64,000 bases of DNA from an uncultured Bacteroidota bacterium (GTDB lineage Bacteria > Bacteroidota > Bacteroidia > Chitinophagales > Chitinophagaceae): contig CAIKYB010000034.1 in NCBI GenBank assembly GCA_903831575.1, positions 42,493-106,492 of the forward strand, written 5' to 3'. Below are positions 46,331 to 56,165 of the stretch, one piece after another. How positions within the stretch are numbered: position 1 is the stretch's first letter; every line of letters begins with the position of its first letter. A program made the position numbers and the translations under genes. The notes below the pieces were generated by a model, which saw only the letters and a program-made list of their open reading frames with translations, was not told where the DNA came from and made no database searches.

Positions 46331-47230
46331 ATGATCAAAAAGGAATTAAAAAAAGCTGCAGTTGCAAAAAAAGTTGTTCTTAAAAAAAAGAATACAGTTG
46401 CAAAAAAGAGCATCGTTGTAAAAAAGAGTAAGATTGTAAAAAAAAGCCCTGATGAAAAAAAGAGCATAATTGCCAAGAAACTGGTCAAGAAAGTTCTCAT
46501 TACACAGCCTAGGCCAGAAGGTATTAAGTCCCCTTATTATGATTTGGCTACAAAGTATAATTTAACTATAGATTTCTATCCTTTCATCAGTGTTGAGGGT
46601 ATTCCCTCCAAAGATTTTCGCAAACAAAAAATTGATATTACGACATATACTGCTGTAATTTTTACCAGCCGAAATGCAATTGATCATTTTTTCCGTATTT
46701 GTGATGAAATGAAAGTGAGTGTATCACAGGATACAAAATACTTCTGCATTACCGAATCAGTAGCACTTTATTTACAAAAATTTATCTTGTATCGAAAGCG
46801 TAAAGTCTTTTATGGCGCAGATGGACTTAATAAAAGCTTGTTTGATGTTATCAATAAGCACAAAGACAATGAAAAATTTTTATACCCTTGCTCTGAATTA
46901 TTTGATAGCGAAATTACCAATTGGTTAAAGACTAACAATTGTGGCTATGCGACACCTGTTTTATATAAAATAGTTAGTAATAATATAAAAGAAGTTATTG
47001 CTAAAAACTATGATGTCATTTGTTTTTTCACACCTGGTGGAATTAAAAGTCTTAAAGAAAATTTCCCTAAGTTTAAACAAAAGGAAACCACAATAGCGGC
47101 CTTTGGAGTAAATACTTTTAAGGCTGCAGAGGAAGCAGGCTTATTTTTAGACATCAAAGCGCCAATGCTTCAAACACCAAGTATGGTGAGCGCTTTGGAA
47201 AAATACCTTAATGAGAAACCCAAAAAATAG
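46331..47230 (+). CDS. hemD: Uroporphyrinogen-III synthase with lysine-rich N-terminal tail
   Basis: This 299-residue protein has an HemD domain from about residue 55: [64 protein letters not shown] and [17 protein letters not shown]. HemD closes the linear tetrapyrrole to uroporphyrinogen III on the way to haem and B12. The first 54 residues are unusual: 22 lysines among Ala/Val/Ser/Ile repeats ([20 protein letters not shown]), resembling the histone-H1-like tail of the DksA-like protein in this window. The tail is not needed for catalysis in known HemD enzymes. Confidence 0.9.
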   Translation: MIKKELKKAAVAKKVVLKKKNTVAKKSIVVKKSKIVKKSPDEKKSIIAKKLVKKVLITQPRPEGIKSPYYDLATKYNLTIDFYPFISVEGIPSKDFRKQKIDITTYTAVIFTSRNAIDHFFRICDEMKVSVSQDTKYFCITESVALYLQKFILYRKRKVFYGADGLNKSLFDVINKHKDNEKFLYPCSELFDSEITNWLKTNNCGYATPVLYKIVSNNIKEVIAKNYDVICFFTPGGIKSLKENFPKFKQKETTIAAFGVNTFKAAEEAGLFLDIKAPMLQTPSMVSALEKYLNEKPKK

Positions 47231-47274
47231 GGTTTGTTTTTTTACTACTTTTACTCTTCTTTTATTCTCATTTC

Positions 47275-49335
47275 ATGCAGCAACAGTTTACCAATGATTT
47301 AATTCATGAATCAAGTTTGTATTTGTTACAACATGCCCATAATCCGGTGAATTGGCACACTTGGAGTGAAAAATCAATTCAATTGGCAAAAGACCAAGAT
47401 AAGCCCATTCTCGTCAGTATTGGTTACGCTGCCTGTCATTGGTGCCATGTAATGGAAAGGGAGAGTTTTGAAAATATTGACATCGCAAATTTCATGAATG
47501 AACATTTTATCAATATTAAAATTGATAGAGAAGAGCGACCAGATCTGGATGGAATTTATATGGATGCAGTACAAATATTAACTGGTTCTGGCGGATGGCC
47601 ATTGAATGTTTTTCTAACTTCCGAAGGCAAGCCTTTTTTTGGAGGTACTTACTTCCCTATCGAAAGAAAATACAATCGTCCTACGTGGATGGATGTACTC
47701 CATTTTATAAAAGATGCTTGGGTTAACAAACGCAATCAGGTAGAACAACAAGCAAAAGATTTATTAAATCATATTGAAGCGGTCAATCATTCACTTTCCA
47801 AACAAGCCGCCACAAATAATTCTTTGAAAGACGATGAAGTATTTACAAAATCTTTTTGCGAAGAGCTTCATAAGCAAATGCTCAAGAACGCAGATTATAC
47901 TAATGGAGGATTCGGAATTGCTCCGAAATTTCCGCAAACATTTTCAATTGAATTTTTGCTTACTTATGGTCACATCTTCGACAACAAACAATCAATTCAA
48001 CATGCTTTGTTCTCTTTGAAGTCTATCTTACGAGGAGGAATATTCGATCATTTAGGAGGAGGAATATGTCGATATAGTACAGATGAAAAATGGCTGGTAC
48101 CGCATTTTGAAAAGATGCTGTATGACAATGCATTGCTCGTAATTACTTTATGTGCAGGATATCAAATCTCAAAGGATGAAGAGTTGAAAATAGGGGCTGA
48201 AAAAATATTGTCGTTTTGTGAAAAGGAAATGAGCGATTCAAATGGTGGATATTATGCTGCGATTGATGCAGATAGTGAAGGGGTGGAAGGCAAGTTTTAT
48301 GTATGGGCCTTGTCAGAAATCGAGTTGATATTAAGAGAAGATGCTCCGCTTTTTTGTGAATGGTATGGAGTGACTACAGCAGGAAATTGGGAAGGGAAAA
48401 ACATCTTGAATATTCAAAATGACAGAGCTGATTTCTTACAAAAAAATAATTTAACCGATGAGGCGTTTACCAAGTTGCTGAATGATGCAGAAAACCGCTT
48501 GCTTAAAGAAAGGGATAAAAAAATCCGTCCAGCAACTGATGATAAAATATTGCTTGGATGGAATTCGCTTCTTTTAATAGCATTTTGTAAAGCTGCTGGC
48601 GCTTTCAAAAATGACGAGTATACAAAAAAGGCGATAAAGCTTTATGATTTTATAATCGAAAAATTTTCGTCCTCGGAGTTGAATTTATTTCACAGTTATA
48701 AAAAGGGATTAGCCAAGCAGCAAGCATATTTGGATGATTACGCTTACTTTATTCAAGCTTGTATTTACCTGCAAGAAATATCGGGAGACATGCAGTATCT
48801 TTTGAAAGCAAAAAGTTTAACTGATTATCTAAATGAATACTTTAGAAAAGAGAAATCCGATTTCTATTATTACACAAGTGAACTCCAAAGCGATCTGATC
48901 CTTAGGAAAGTCGAGGTTAATGATGCTGCATTACCTTCCGGGAATAGTACAATGGCTTTCAATCTTTATTATTTATCCTGCGTTTTTGATAACCCGAAAT
49001 GGGCGGTACAATCACAAAACATGTTGATGAGAATGATGCCATTAGCAGAAAAACACCCAAATTCATTTGGATGCTGGAGCTTACAAATGCTGTTGGAGAC
49101 TACAGGATATTTTCAAATAGTTCTTGCCGGTAAAAATAATACAGCCTTGAAATCGGAACTATTAGAGTTATTTATTCCAAATAAAATTTTCCAATCCGCT
49201 GAGTCTGAAAGCGACTTTCCTTTGTTGGAAGGGAAACAAATTCCCGAAAAATCTTTGATATATGTTTGTAAAACATCTCATTGCTTAATACCTTCGGATA
49301 ATATAAAAGAAGTCAAGATATTAACTAAAAATTAA
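47275..49335 (+). CDS. DUF255 thioredoxin-like / YyaL-type protein
   Basis: This 686-residue protein has an N-terminal thioredoxin-like domain with C54-HWC57 in [34 protein letters not shown] and [25 protein letters not shown]. After residue 190 an (alpha/alpha)6 barrel like that of glycoside hydrolase/epimerase folds follows ([56 protein letters not shown]). Family function is unproven; a human relative is SPATA20. It is cytosolic by sequence and follows hemD by 44 bp, probably in the same operon. Confidence 0.9.
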   Translation: MQQQFTNDLIHESSLYLLQHAHNPVNWHTWSEKSIQLAKDQDKPILVSIGYAACHWCHVMERESFENIDIANFMNEHFINIKIDREERPDLDGIYMDAVQILTGSGGWPLNVFLTSEGKPFFGGTYFPIERKYNRPTWMDVLHFIKDAWVNKRNQVEQQAKDLLNHIEAVNHSLSKQAATNNSLKDDEVFTKSFCEELHKQMLKNADYTNGGFGIAPKFPQTFSIEFLLTYGHIFDNKQSIQHALFSLKSILRGGIFDHLGGGICRYSTDEKWLVPHFEKMLYDNALLVITLCAGYQISKDEELKIGAEKILSFCEKEMSDSNGGYYAAIDADSEGVEGKFYVWALSEIELILREDAPLFCEWYGVTTAGNWEGKNILNIQNDRADFLQKNNLTDEAFTKLLNDAENRLLKERDKKIRPATDDKILLGWNSLLLIAFCKAAGAFKNDEYTKKAIKLYDFIIEKFSSSELNLFHSYKKGLAKQQAYLDDYAYFIQACIYLQEISGDMQYLLKAKSLTDYLNEYFRKEKSDFYYYTSELQSDLILRKVEVNDAALPSGNSTMAFNLYYLSCVFDNPKWAVQSQNMLMRMMPLAEKHPNSFGCWSLQMLLETTGYFQIVLAGKNNTALKSELLELFIPNKIFQSAESESDFPLLEGKQIPEKSLIYVCKTSHCLIPSDNIKEVKILTKN

Positions 49336-49453
49336 GGTATTTTATCACAAGCAGAAACAATATTTCAATAATTTAGCCGTTTATGTCGCTATTATTCATT
49401 TTTTTTATTTTAAATAAGTTTATTGGAATTCTTTTTTAAATTAAAAATATCAT

Positions 49454-49461
49454 TACATTTG
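49454..49461 (+). promoter_or_regulatory. -7 promoter element for gldKLMN
   Basis: TACATTTG, matching TAnnTTTG, lies 21 bp before the gldK ATG in the 147-bp gap after the DUF255 gene. The -33 element is not clear. Confidence 0.5.
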
Positions 49462-49482
49462 CCCATAATTAATTAAGTAAAA

Positions 49483-50769
49483 ATGACGAAACAGATATTT
49501 TACTTGGTAGCTATTTGTGCTATCACTATAAGCCTTACAAGTTGTAGTAAAAACAAATCCGGTAAATCATTGCCCAATGATGGTCAAGTTCATGGGGTAG
49601 CCCCTGCAAGCCGTTGGGTGCCAACTAAGCCAATAGGAATGGTTTATGTCCCATCTGGCACATTTCATATGGGCTCTAGTGATGAAGATGTAAATTATAG
49701 CTACACTTCGCGTAGTAAATCTGTTTCAATTAGTGGATTTTGGATGGATGCAACAGAAATTACTAATAATGAGTATCGCCAGTTTACAAATTGGGTTAGA
49801 GACTCGATAGCTGCTAAGTTAATGGGTTATGTTAAACAAGGTCAAGATGGAATCGAATATATTGATTGGAAGAAAGCAAATACTATTAAATGGTCCGATA
49901 AGGCTACAATTGAGAAAATTGACGCAATAATTGTTACTCCAGATAATCGCATTTTCGGAAAAAAAGAAATAGATGCTAATAAAATAGTGTATCAATCTGA
50001 AGTATTTGATTACAAGGCAGCTGCAATTAACAGAGATGTTACAATACCTCGTTCTGCTTTTATTGTAAAAACAAAAGTTCCGGTATATCCAGACTCTTTA
50101 TGCTGGGTTCGTGATTTCGCTTATTCTTATAATGAGCCAATGGCAAAAAAATATTACAGTCACCCAGCATTTGGTAATTATCCAGTTGTTGGAGTGAATT
50201 GGAAACAGGCAACTGTATTCTGCGAATGGAGAACAGGTTATATGAATTCCTATTTAGAATCAAAGAAAAAAGTGGCTGAGTCAAATTTCAGATTGCCAAC
50301 AGAAGCACAATGGGAATATGCTGCAAGAGGCGGAAGGTCTCAATCTCCGTATCCTTGGGGTGGTCCTTATTTGAGAAACAGAAAAGGATGCTTATTAGCA
50401 AACTTTAAACCTGGAAGAGGCAATTATCCAGAAGATGGTGGATTTTACACAGTTAGAGCCGACGCATATTGGCCAAATGATTTTGGTTTATATAATATGG
50501 CAGGTAATGTTGCAGAGTGGACTTCTTCATTATATTTCGAAAATGGATATTCATTCCAGCATGATATGAATCCTGATATTCGTTGGAATGCAAAAGATTC
50601 AGATCCTCCTAGAATGAAAAGAAAAGTAATTCGTGGTGGAAGCTGGAAAGATGTAGGATATTTCTTACAAACAAGTGCAAGGGCTTATGAATATCAAGAT
50701 ACGTCAAAGTCTTATGTTGGTTTTCGTTGCGTATTAGATCTACCCGTTGCAATAAAAAAGCACAGATAA
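49483..50769 (+). CDS. gldK: Type IX secretion lipoprotein GldK/PorK
   Basis: This 428-residue lipoprotein has a lipobox LTSC with C21. The rest is a formylglycine-generating-enzyme (sulfatase-modifying) fold without proven catalysis: GMVYVPSGTFHMGSS, GFWMDATEITNNEYRQF, PVVGVNWKQATVFCEW, FRLPTEAQWEYAARGG, GLYNMAGNVAEWTSSLY and KVIRGGSWKDVGYF...YVGFRCVL. GldK and GldN form a periplasmic ring below the outer-membrane translocon of the type IX secretion system. It is first of the gldK-L-M-N operon. Confidence 0.93.
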   Translation: MTKQIFYLVAICAITISLTSCSKNKSGKSLPNDGQVHGVAPASRWVPTKPIGMVYVPSGTFHMGSSDEDVNYSYTSRSKSVSISGFWMDATEITNNEYRQFTNWVRDSIAAKLMGYVKQGQDGIEYIDWKKANTIKWSDKATIEKIDAIIVTPDNRIFGKKEIDANKIVYQSEVFDYKAAAINRDVTIPRSAFIVKTKVPVYPDSLCWVRDFAYSYNEPMAKKYYSHPAFGNYPVVGVNWKQATVFCEWRTGYMNSYLESKKKVAESNFRLPTEAQWEYAARGGRSQSPYPWGGPYLRNRKGCLLANFKPGRGNYPEDGGFYTVRADAYWPNDFGLYNMAGNVAEWTSSLYFENGYSFQHDMNPDIRWNAKDSDPPRMKRKVIRGGSWKDVGYFLQTSARAYEYQDTSKSYVGFRCVLDLPVAIKKHR

Positions 50770-50898
50770 TTTTCTTCATTTTTTCTTGAATTATCAACTA
50801 ATAATTGTCCAATTCTTGAAAATGGATTGGGTGCTTATTCTAAAAAGTTTAAAATAAACTCTAACATAACAACCTTTAAAATTAAAAATTAAAAACAC

Positions 50899-51651
50899 AT
50901 GTCAGTTAAAATTAATCCGAAAACAAGTAAATGGATGGATGTTGCAGTTTCTCTAGCTGCTGCTGTAGTTATCTTTGGTGCGTTACAAAAGATTCTTCAC
51001 ACTGCTATTGCAGATCTTTTTCTACAAATTGGTTTATATACAGAGGCTGCAATTTTTGCACTCTATGGTATAATTTATATTAAAGCTGAAATTGATTATT
51101 CTGGTCATGATGCTCACGGAGCTAAGGCAATCAATCCTCTTGAAGCAATGGATAAAATGATGAGAGATGCTGATATTAATCCTGCTAATATGAAAAAATT
51201 AGGTGAAGGATTTCAGAAATTAGGTACTACTGTTGCAAATATTGCCGATGTTAGTGATGTGGTAAAATCAACAAGTGATTTTGGTGCTAAAACTAAAGAA
51301 GCTACAGCTTCTATGGGTTCTATGTCTGCAGCTTTTACAGCAAGTGCAAATACGATGGGTTCATTCAATAGTGCAGCAGAAAGTGCTAAAGGATTCCACG
51401 AGCAAGTACAAGTGTTGACTAAAAATCTGGGTTCTTTAAATACAATATACGAATTGGAATTAAAAGAAAGTAACAACCATTTGAAAGCATTGAATAACTT
51501 CTATGGTAAATTAGCAGAAGCTAGTCAAGCTATGACAAACAGCGTTGAAGATGCTACTAAAGTTAAAGATCAAATTGCAACATTAGCTGGCAACTTAAGC
51601 AAATTAAATGCAGTGTATGGCAATATGTTGAATGCTATGCAAGGAAGATAA
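50899..51651 (+). CDS. gldL: Type IX secretion motor protein GldL/PorL
   Basis: This 250-residue inner-membrane protein has two membrane helices near its N-terminus (about residues 11-33, AVSLAAAVVIFGALQKIL, and 38-60, LFLQIGLYTEAAIFALYGIIYI) and a long cytoplasmic helical tail, with repeated Asn/Ser/Ala heptad-like stretches (SMGSMSAAFTASANTMGSFNSAAESAKGF). The charged Lys/Glu residues in the two helices suit the proton-driven GldLM rotary motor that powers gliding and secretion. It lies between gldK (129 bp) and gldM (71 bp). Confidence 0.93.
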   Translation: MSVKINPKTSKWMDVAVSLAAAVVIFGALQKILHTAIADLFLQIGLYTEAAIFALYGIIYIKAEIDYSGHDAHGAKAINPLEAMDKMMRDADINPANMKKLGEGFQKLGTTVANIADVSDVVKSTSDFGAKTKEATASMGSMSAAFTASANTMGSFNSAAESAKGFHEQVQVLTKNLGSLNTIYELELKESNNHLKALNNFYGKLAEASQAMTNSVEDATKVKDQIATLAGNLSKLNAVYGNMLNAMQGR

Positions 51652-51722
51652 TCTTCGGATTATTATCCCCGCAATAAAAAAACAATGCTAACAATATTTT
51701 TAAATAATTAATCTCACTAGTA

Positions 51723-53264
51723 ATGTCTTTACCTAAAGAACCCAGGCAAAAGATGATCAATCTGATGTACCTCGTGCTAACAGCTCTGTTAGCGCTGAAT
51801 GTGTCGTCAGAAATCCTTAATGCCTTCAAGGTTGTTGATAAAAGTTTGATGACATCAAACGAAAATTTAAATGCTGCCAATAGTACGCTTTATACTTCTC
51901 TAGAAGCAAAGTTGAAAGATCCAATGACAGCTGAAAAAGCAAAGCCTTGGAATGAAAAAGCTAACCAAGCTAAGAAACTTTCTTCTGATTTAAGTAGCTA
52001 TATCGACCAATTGAAAATAGAACTTAAAGCAGAAGCTGGTTCTAAAATGGTTGAAATAGATGGTAAAATGGTAGAAGAATTCAAAGAAGATGATTTGGAA
52101 GCTGCCACAAGATTATTCGGTAATGAAAAAGGCGGAAAAAATAAAGGGGTAGAACTGAAAGAAAAATTGAATGCTTTTAGAGAATCTATGTTAGCAATCG
52201 ATACATCCATTGCAAAGGAATTTTCAAATGTATTCCCTGTCGAACACCAAGATAAAGTAAAAGGCCAGGATGGTAAAGAGAAGGATTTTACTATTGCTTA
52301 CTTTCATATGACCCCAACTGTAGCTGCCCTTACCTTATTAAGCAAATTTCAAAATAATGTAAAAAATGGTGAAAATCAGGTTGTAACGTATTGTCACAAT
52401 CAGGTAGGCGCTGTAAAAGTTGTTTATGATCAGTTCGCTGCTCTAGTAGGACAAAGCTCAAACTATTTAATGCCAGGCGAAGAACTTGAAATAAACGCTG
52501 GAGTTGGTTCTTATAGTAAAGCTGCTCAGCCTCAAATCTCCATTGGAGGATCTTCAGTTCCTCTAGCTGAAGATGGTAGAGCGACTTCCAAGTTTAAAGT
52601 AAGTGGATCAGGCTCTAAATCAGTTGCAGTAAATGTAACTTATACAAAACCTGATGGTTCTAAAGAAACAAAAACCTTTGATGTTAAATACACAGTAGGT
52701 ACTCCAGGTGGAGCAGCTGTAATGCCAGATAAAATGAATGTTTTTTATATTGGTGTTGACAATCCTGTTACCATTGGATCTCCAACTGGTTGGGATAAAA
52801 CTAATGTAACTATTTCTAACGCTACCATCACTGGTGCTGGTTCAAATAGAATAGTTCGACCTAGCGCTACTCCTGGACAAAAAGCTGTAGTTACAGTACT
52901 TGCAGACAAAAAACCTTCTTCTTTTGAATTTAGAATTAAGAGAATTCCAGATCCTGTATTTAAAGTTGGGTCAGGTAAAATCAGGATGCCTTCAGTTGAA
53001 TTCAAAAGCCAACAATTCTGTCGCGCTGAATTAGAAAACTTTGATTTTGATTTGAGATTTAGTATTGTTAGCGCAACAGTATATTTTTCGGGTGCTAATT
53101 TTTCAAATGTCGTAACAGCAAGTATCAATGGAAACAATTTGTCTTCATTAGCATCCTACATATCAAGATGTGGTCCAGGATCTGTAATATCTTTTGATAA
53201 TGTTAAAGTACAAGGTCCGGATGGAGTAAGACCTATTGATGGCAAATCAATCGCGCTTTATTAA
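51723..53264 (+). CDS. gldM: Type IX secretion motor/stator protein GldM/PorM
   Basis: This 513-residue protein has one N-terminal membrane helix (MINLMYLVLTALLALNVSSEILNAF) and a long periplasmic part of beta domains. The start MSLPKEPRQKMINLMYLVLTALLALNVS is highly family-specific. The periplasmic shaft spans to GldK/GldN at the outer membrane; with GldL it forms the motor. Typical blocks are SKFQNNVKNGENQVVTYCHNQVGAVKVVYDQFAALVGQSSNYLMPGEELEI and GGAAVMPDKMNVFYIGVDNPVTIG. Length is usual. Confidence 0.95.
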   Translation: MSLPKEPRQKMINLMYLVLTALLALNVSSEILNAFKVVDKSLMTSNENLNAANSTLYTSLEAKLKDPMTAEKAKPWNEKANQAKKLSSDLSSYIDQLKIELKAEAGSKMVEIDGKMVEEFKEDDLEAATRLFGNEKGGKNKGVELKEKLNAFRESMLAIDTSIAKEFSNVFPVEHQDKVKGQDGKEKDFTIAYFHMTPTVAALTLLSKFQNNVKNGENQVVTYCHNQVGAVKVVYDQFAALVGQSSNYLMPGEELEINAGVGSYSKAAQPQISIGGSSVPLAEDGRATSKFKVSGSGSKSVAVNVTYTKPDGSKETKTFDVKYTVGTPGGAAVMPDKMNVFYIGVDNPVTIGSPTGWDKTNVTISNATITGAGSNRIVRPSATPGQKAVVTVLADKKPSSFEFRIKRIPDPVFKVGSGKIRMPSVEFKSQQFCRAELENFDFDLRFSIVSATVYFSGANFSNVVTASINGNNLSSLASYISRCGPGSVISFDNVKVQGPDGVRPIDGKSIALY

Positions 53265-53274
53265 ATTTAATTTT

Positions 53275-54306
53275 ATGAATAGTAGATTTCTTAAGTTTCT
53301 TTTTCTTTTTTTAGTATTATGCGGTACCGCAAATTTTGCAAATGCACAAAAGAAAAAGTCAACTAAAAAAACAACTAAGGGCAAAACAAGAGCCAGTATA
53401 CAACCATCAGTAGCCTCGGTTGATACTGTTGCTATACCTGTTGTTAATCCTGAGCCGATGGTTAAGGTAGAAGCTGCCAGCGATAGTTTGCCTTTACAAA
53501 AAATAAAGCCATCTTTAAGACCAGATGAGTCTGTAGAAACAACTTTATTAAGAGAAAGAATCCCATTGGCTTATGAACATCTTAGAGCTGATGATGCTGT
53601 TTATCGTCACAGAGTTTGGAGAGAAATTGATACAAGAGAGAAAATCAATCAAACCTTCAATTATGCAGCAAACGAAGATAATGGAAATCAAAGATTTATT
53701 TCAATCTTATTGCAAGCATTACAAGATTCAACAAAGGGAATTACAGCATTCTCAAGTCTTGATGATAGATTTACGACACCAATGACCAAAGCTGAAATAA
53801 TAAAAAATGTTGTTGGAGAAGCAGTCGAAGTTCCAGAATACGATTCATTAGGTAATTTAATCGGAACAAAAAAGAAGAATAACGATGTTAATCTTGATTC
53901 TTTCTATAAATTTCACATTAAAGAAGAAGTCGTTTTTGATAAAGAAAGTTCGCGTCTTTTCTGGAGAATATTGGGAATTGCACCTGTAAAGAACATTTAT
54001 AACTCTGCTGGACTTTTTTTGGGAGAATCTGAATTATTCTGGGTTTATTATCCTGATATGAGACCAATTTTCTCTACATACGAGGTTTATAATGGTAAAA
54101 ACTTTGGAAACAGAATGAGTTGGGATGATTTATTTGAAAGTAGAATGTTTTCAGGACGAATAATTAAATCCTCGATGGATAATCCTAAAGACGAAGCAAT
54201 TAAAAATATCAAAACTTTAGAGGAGAATAAAATGCTACAATTGTTTGAAGGTGAAAACATTAAAGAAAAAATATTCACTTACGAACAAGATCAGTGGAGT
54301 TATTAA
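53275..54306 (+). CDS. gldN: Type IX secretion protein GldN/PorN
   Basis: This 343-residue periplasmic protein starts with a signal peptide (MNSRFLKFLFLFLVLCGTANFANA) and a Lys/Thr-rich segment. The conserved body has AYEHLRADDAVYRHRVWREIDTREKINQTF, FYKFHIKEEVVFDKESSRLFWRILGIAPVKNIYNSAG and ELFWVYYPDMRPIFSTYEVYN. It forms the ring with GldK. The ATG at 53275 (10 bp after gldM) gives a normal signal peptide; an upstream start at 53236 would overlap gldM. Followed by a strong terminator shared with uvrC. Confidence 0.93.
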   Translation: MNSRFLKFLFLFLVLCGTANFANAQKKKSTKKTTKGKTRASIQPSVASVDTVAIPVVNPEPMVKVEAASDSLPLQKIKPSLRPDESVETTLLRERIPLAYEHLRADDAVYRHRVWREIDTREKINQTFNYAANEDNGNQRFISILLQALQDSTKGITAFSSLDDRFTTPMTKAEIIKNVVGEAVEVPEYDSLGNLIGTKKKNNDVNLDSFYKFHIKEEVVFDKESSRLFWRILGIAPVKNIYNSAGLFLGESELFWVYYPDMRPIFSTYEVYNGKNFGNRMSWDDLFESRMFSGRIIKSSMDNPKDEAIKNIKTLEENKMLQLFEGENIKEKIFTYEQDQWSY

Positions 54307-54330
54307 TAACAACATTTTCATCTTAATTAT

Positions 54331-54365
54331 AATAACCCTTTCATTTGAGAGGGTTATTCTTTTTT
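54331..54365. terminator. Bidirectional terminator between gldN and uvrC
   Basis: A 12-bp stem with one G-U pair (AATAACCCTTTC with GAGAGGGTTATT, loop ATTT) at 54331-54358, with T-rich DNA after it on the plus strand and an A-rich side for the minus strand. Its right arm contains the last codons of uvrC, and the uvrC stop lies in the loop region. Confidence 0.85.
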
Positions 54366-56158
54366 AAGGCATTAAATACAAGTTCGGCTTTTTTATTCCC
54401 AATGCATTTTTCTAGTTCCGAAAATTCCAGCAACTTGATTTTCTTTACTGATTTATATTTTTTCAATAAAATTTCTACTGTTGATTTTCCAATTCCTTCA
54501 ATGTATTCGAGTTCATTTGTAATGGCTGATTCACTTCTTTTATCTCTGTGAAAGCTAATTCCAAAACGATGTACTTCATCTCTAATTCTTCTGATTAATT
54601 TCAAACTGTCACTATTCCAAGGCAATTGTATAGATTCCGTATCGCCTGCGAAGAAGAGTTCTTCTTTATTTTTGGCTAATCCTACCAAGGTTAATTTGCC
54701 TTTTAATCCAAGGGATTCAATAGCACTTAAAGCCGCATTTAGTTGGCCCTTACCTCCATCTATTATAGTAAGATCAGGGAAGCCTTCTCCTTCCTCATTT
54801 AATCGCTTGTATCTCCTGGTTACGATTTCTTTCATGCTGGCAAAATCATCAATTCCTTCAACTGTTTTTATGATAAATCGGCGGTAATCCTTTTTTGATG
54901 GAATACCATTCTTAAAACAAACCATCGCAGCTACTGCATTTGTACCATGTAAATTAGAATTGTCGAAACACTCAATGTGAGCGGGTACTTTCTTCAATTG
55001 TAAATCATCTTGTAATCTTTGTAATATTTCCTCCATTTCTACACTATTCTTTTCTTCAAGCAGCAGCATCTTTTTTGCTTTCAATTCTCGTTTGAAATAG
55101 TCTGCATTTTTTTGAGATAAATCTAATAATTTCTTTTTATCACCTGTTTTTGGAATAGTAATAATGATGTTTCGCTCTGGATAATCAATATGAAATGGAA
55201 TCACAATCTCGTTGGCATCACTGTTATAAAGTTGCCTTAATTGCAATATGGCAAATCGAAGCACTTCATTTGGCGCTTCGTCGAGTTTCTTTTCGAGTGT
55301 AATTGTTTTCGTATGTATGATACTTCCATTATTTACAGCTAAATAATTTACATATGCGATGTCTCCTTCTTCTAAAATGCTGAATACATCGGTGTTTCCA
55401 ATGCTTGTATTGACTACCGTTGACTTTGCCTGGTATTGTTGAAGTTGTAGTATTTTGTTTTGATAATTGGCAGCTTTTTCAAATTCCAAAGCTGCTGATT
55501 GAAAGGCAACTTTATTTTTCAATTCTGTAAGTAAGGGTGTCAGGTTCCCTTTTAATAATGACTTTAATTGTAAAATACCTTCATCATAATCTTCCTTAGT
55601 TTGTAATCCTTCACAAGGACCCTTGCAATTACCCAGGTGATATTCCAAACAAACTTTAAATTTCTTTTTTGTGACATTAGTTTCGGAAAGATTCAGTTTG
55701 CAATTTCGTAAGGGAAAATATTGTTTGATGAATTCGATAATTTCTCTTGCATTATTGATAGAACTATATGGGCCAAAATAAAGCGAACCGTCTTTTATTT
55801 TTTTCCTGCTGAAGAATACTCTTGGAAATCTTTCGTTTTTAATGACGACATAAGGATAGTTTTTATCGTCTTTTAAATTGATATTATAGTGTGGTTGATA
55901 AGTTTTTATTAAAGAGCTTTCTAAGAAAAAAGCATCTTCTTCATGATCTACAATCGTGAATTCAATGGTATGAATTTTCTTGACTAATTCAGCAGTCTTT
56001 TGATTAGAAACGTTTTTGTTGAAATAGCTACTAACTCTTTTCTTTAATTGTTTTGCTTTTCCAACGTAGATAAGTTTATTGCTGGAATCAAAATATTTGT
56101 ATACTCCAGGGTTCGTAGGAATGGTCTGCGATATTTTTGAAAATTCTTCTTGAGTCAT
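54341..56158 (-). CDS. uvrC: UvrABC excinuclease subunit C
   Basis: This 605-residue nuclease makes both incisions in nucleotide excision repair. It has the N-terminal GIY-YIG domain (PGVYKYFDSSNKLIYVGKAKQLKKR, 17-41), the Cys-containing CLEYHLGNCKGPC, a UVR motif region, the RNase H-like C-terminal nuclease (ECFDNSNLHGTNAVAAMVCF, DLTIIDGGKGQLNAA, DEVHRFGISFHR) and a final helix-hairpin-helix (LEYIEGIGKSTVEILLKKY). Length is normal. The last codons form one arm of the terminator shared with gldN. Confidence 0.96.
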   Translation of the reverse strand: MTQEEFSKISQTIPTNPGVYKYFDSSNKLIYVGKAKQLKKRVSSYFNKNVSNQKTAELVKKIHTIEFTIVDHEEDAFFLESSLIKTYQPHYNINLKDDKNYPYVVIKNERFPRVFFSRKKIKDGSLYFGPYSSINNAREIIEFIKQYFPLRNCKLNLSETNVTKKKFKVCLEYHLGNCKGPCEGLQTKEDYDEGILQLKSLLKGNLTPLLTELKNKVAFQSAALEFEKAANYQNKILQLQQYQAKSTVVNTSIGNTDVFSILEEGDIAYVNYLAVNNGSIIHTKTITLEKKLDEAPNEVLRFAILQLRQLYNSDANEIVIPFHIDYPERNIIITIPKTGDKKKLLDLSQKNADYFKRELKAKKMLLLEEKNSVEMEEILQRLQDDLQLKKVPAHIECFDNSNLHGTNAVAAMVCFKNGIPSKKDYRRFIIKTVEGIDDFASMKEIVTRRYKRLNEEGEGFPDLTIIDGGKGQLNAALSAIESLGLKGKLTLVGLAKNKEELFFAGDTESIQLPWNSDSLKLIRRIRDEVHRFGISFHRDKRSESAITNELEYIEGIGKSTVEILLKKYKSVKKIKLLEFSELEKCIGNKKAELVFNALKKNNPLK

Positions 56159-56165
56159 GGCGTAT

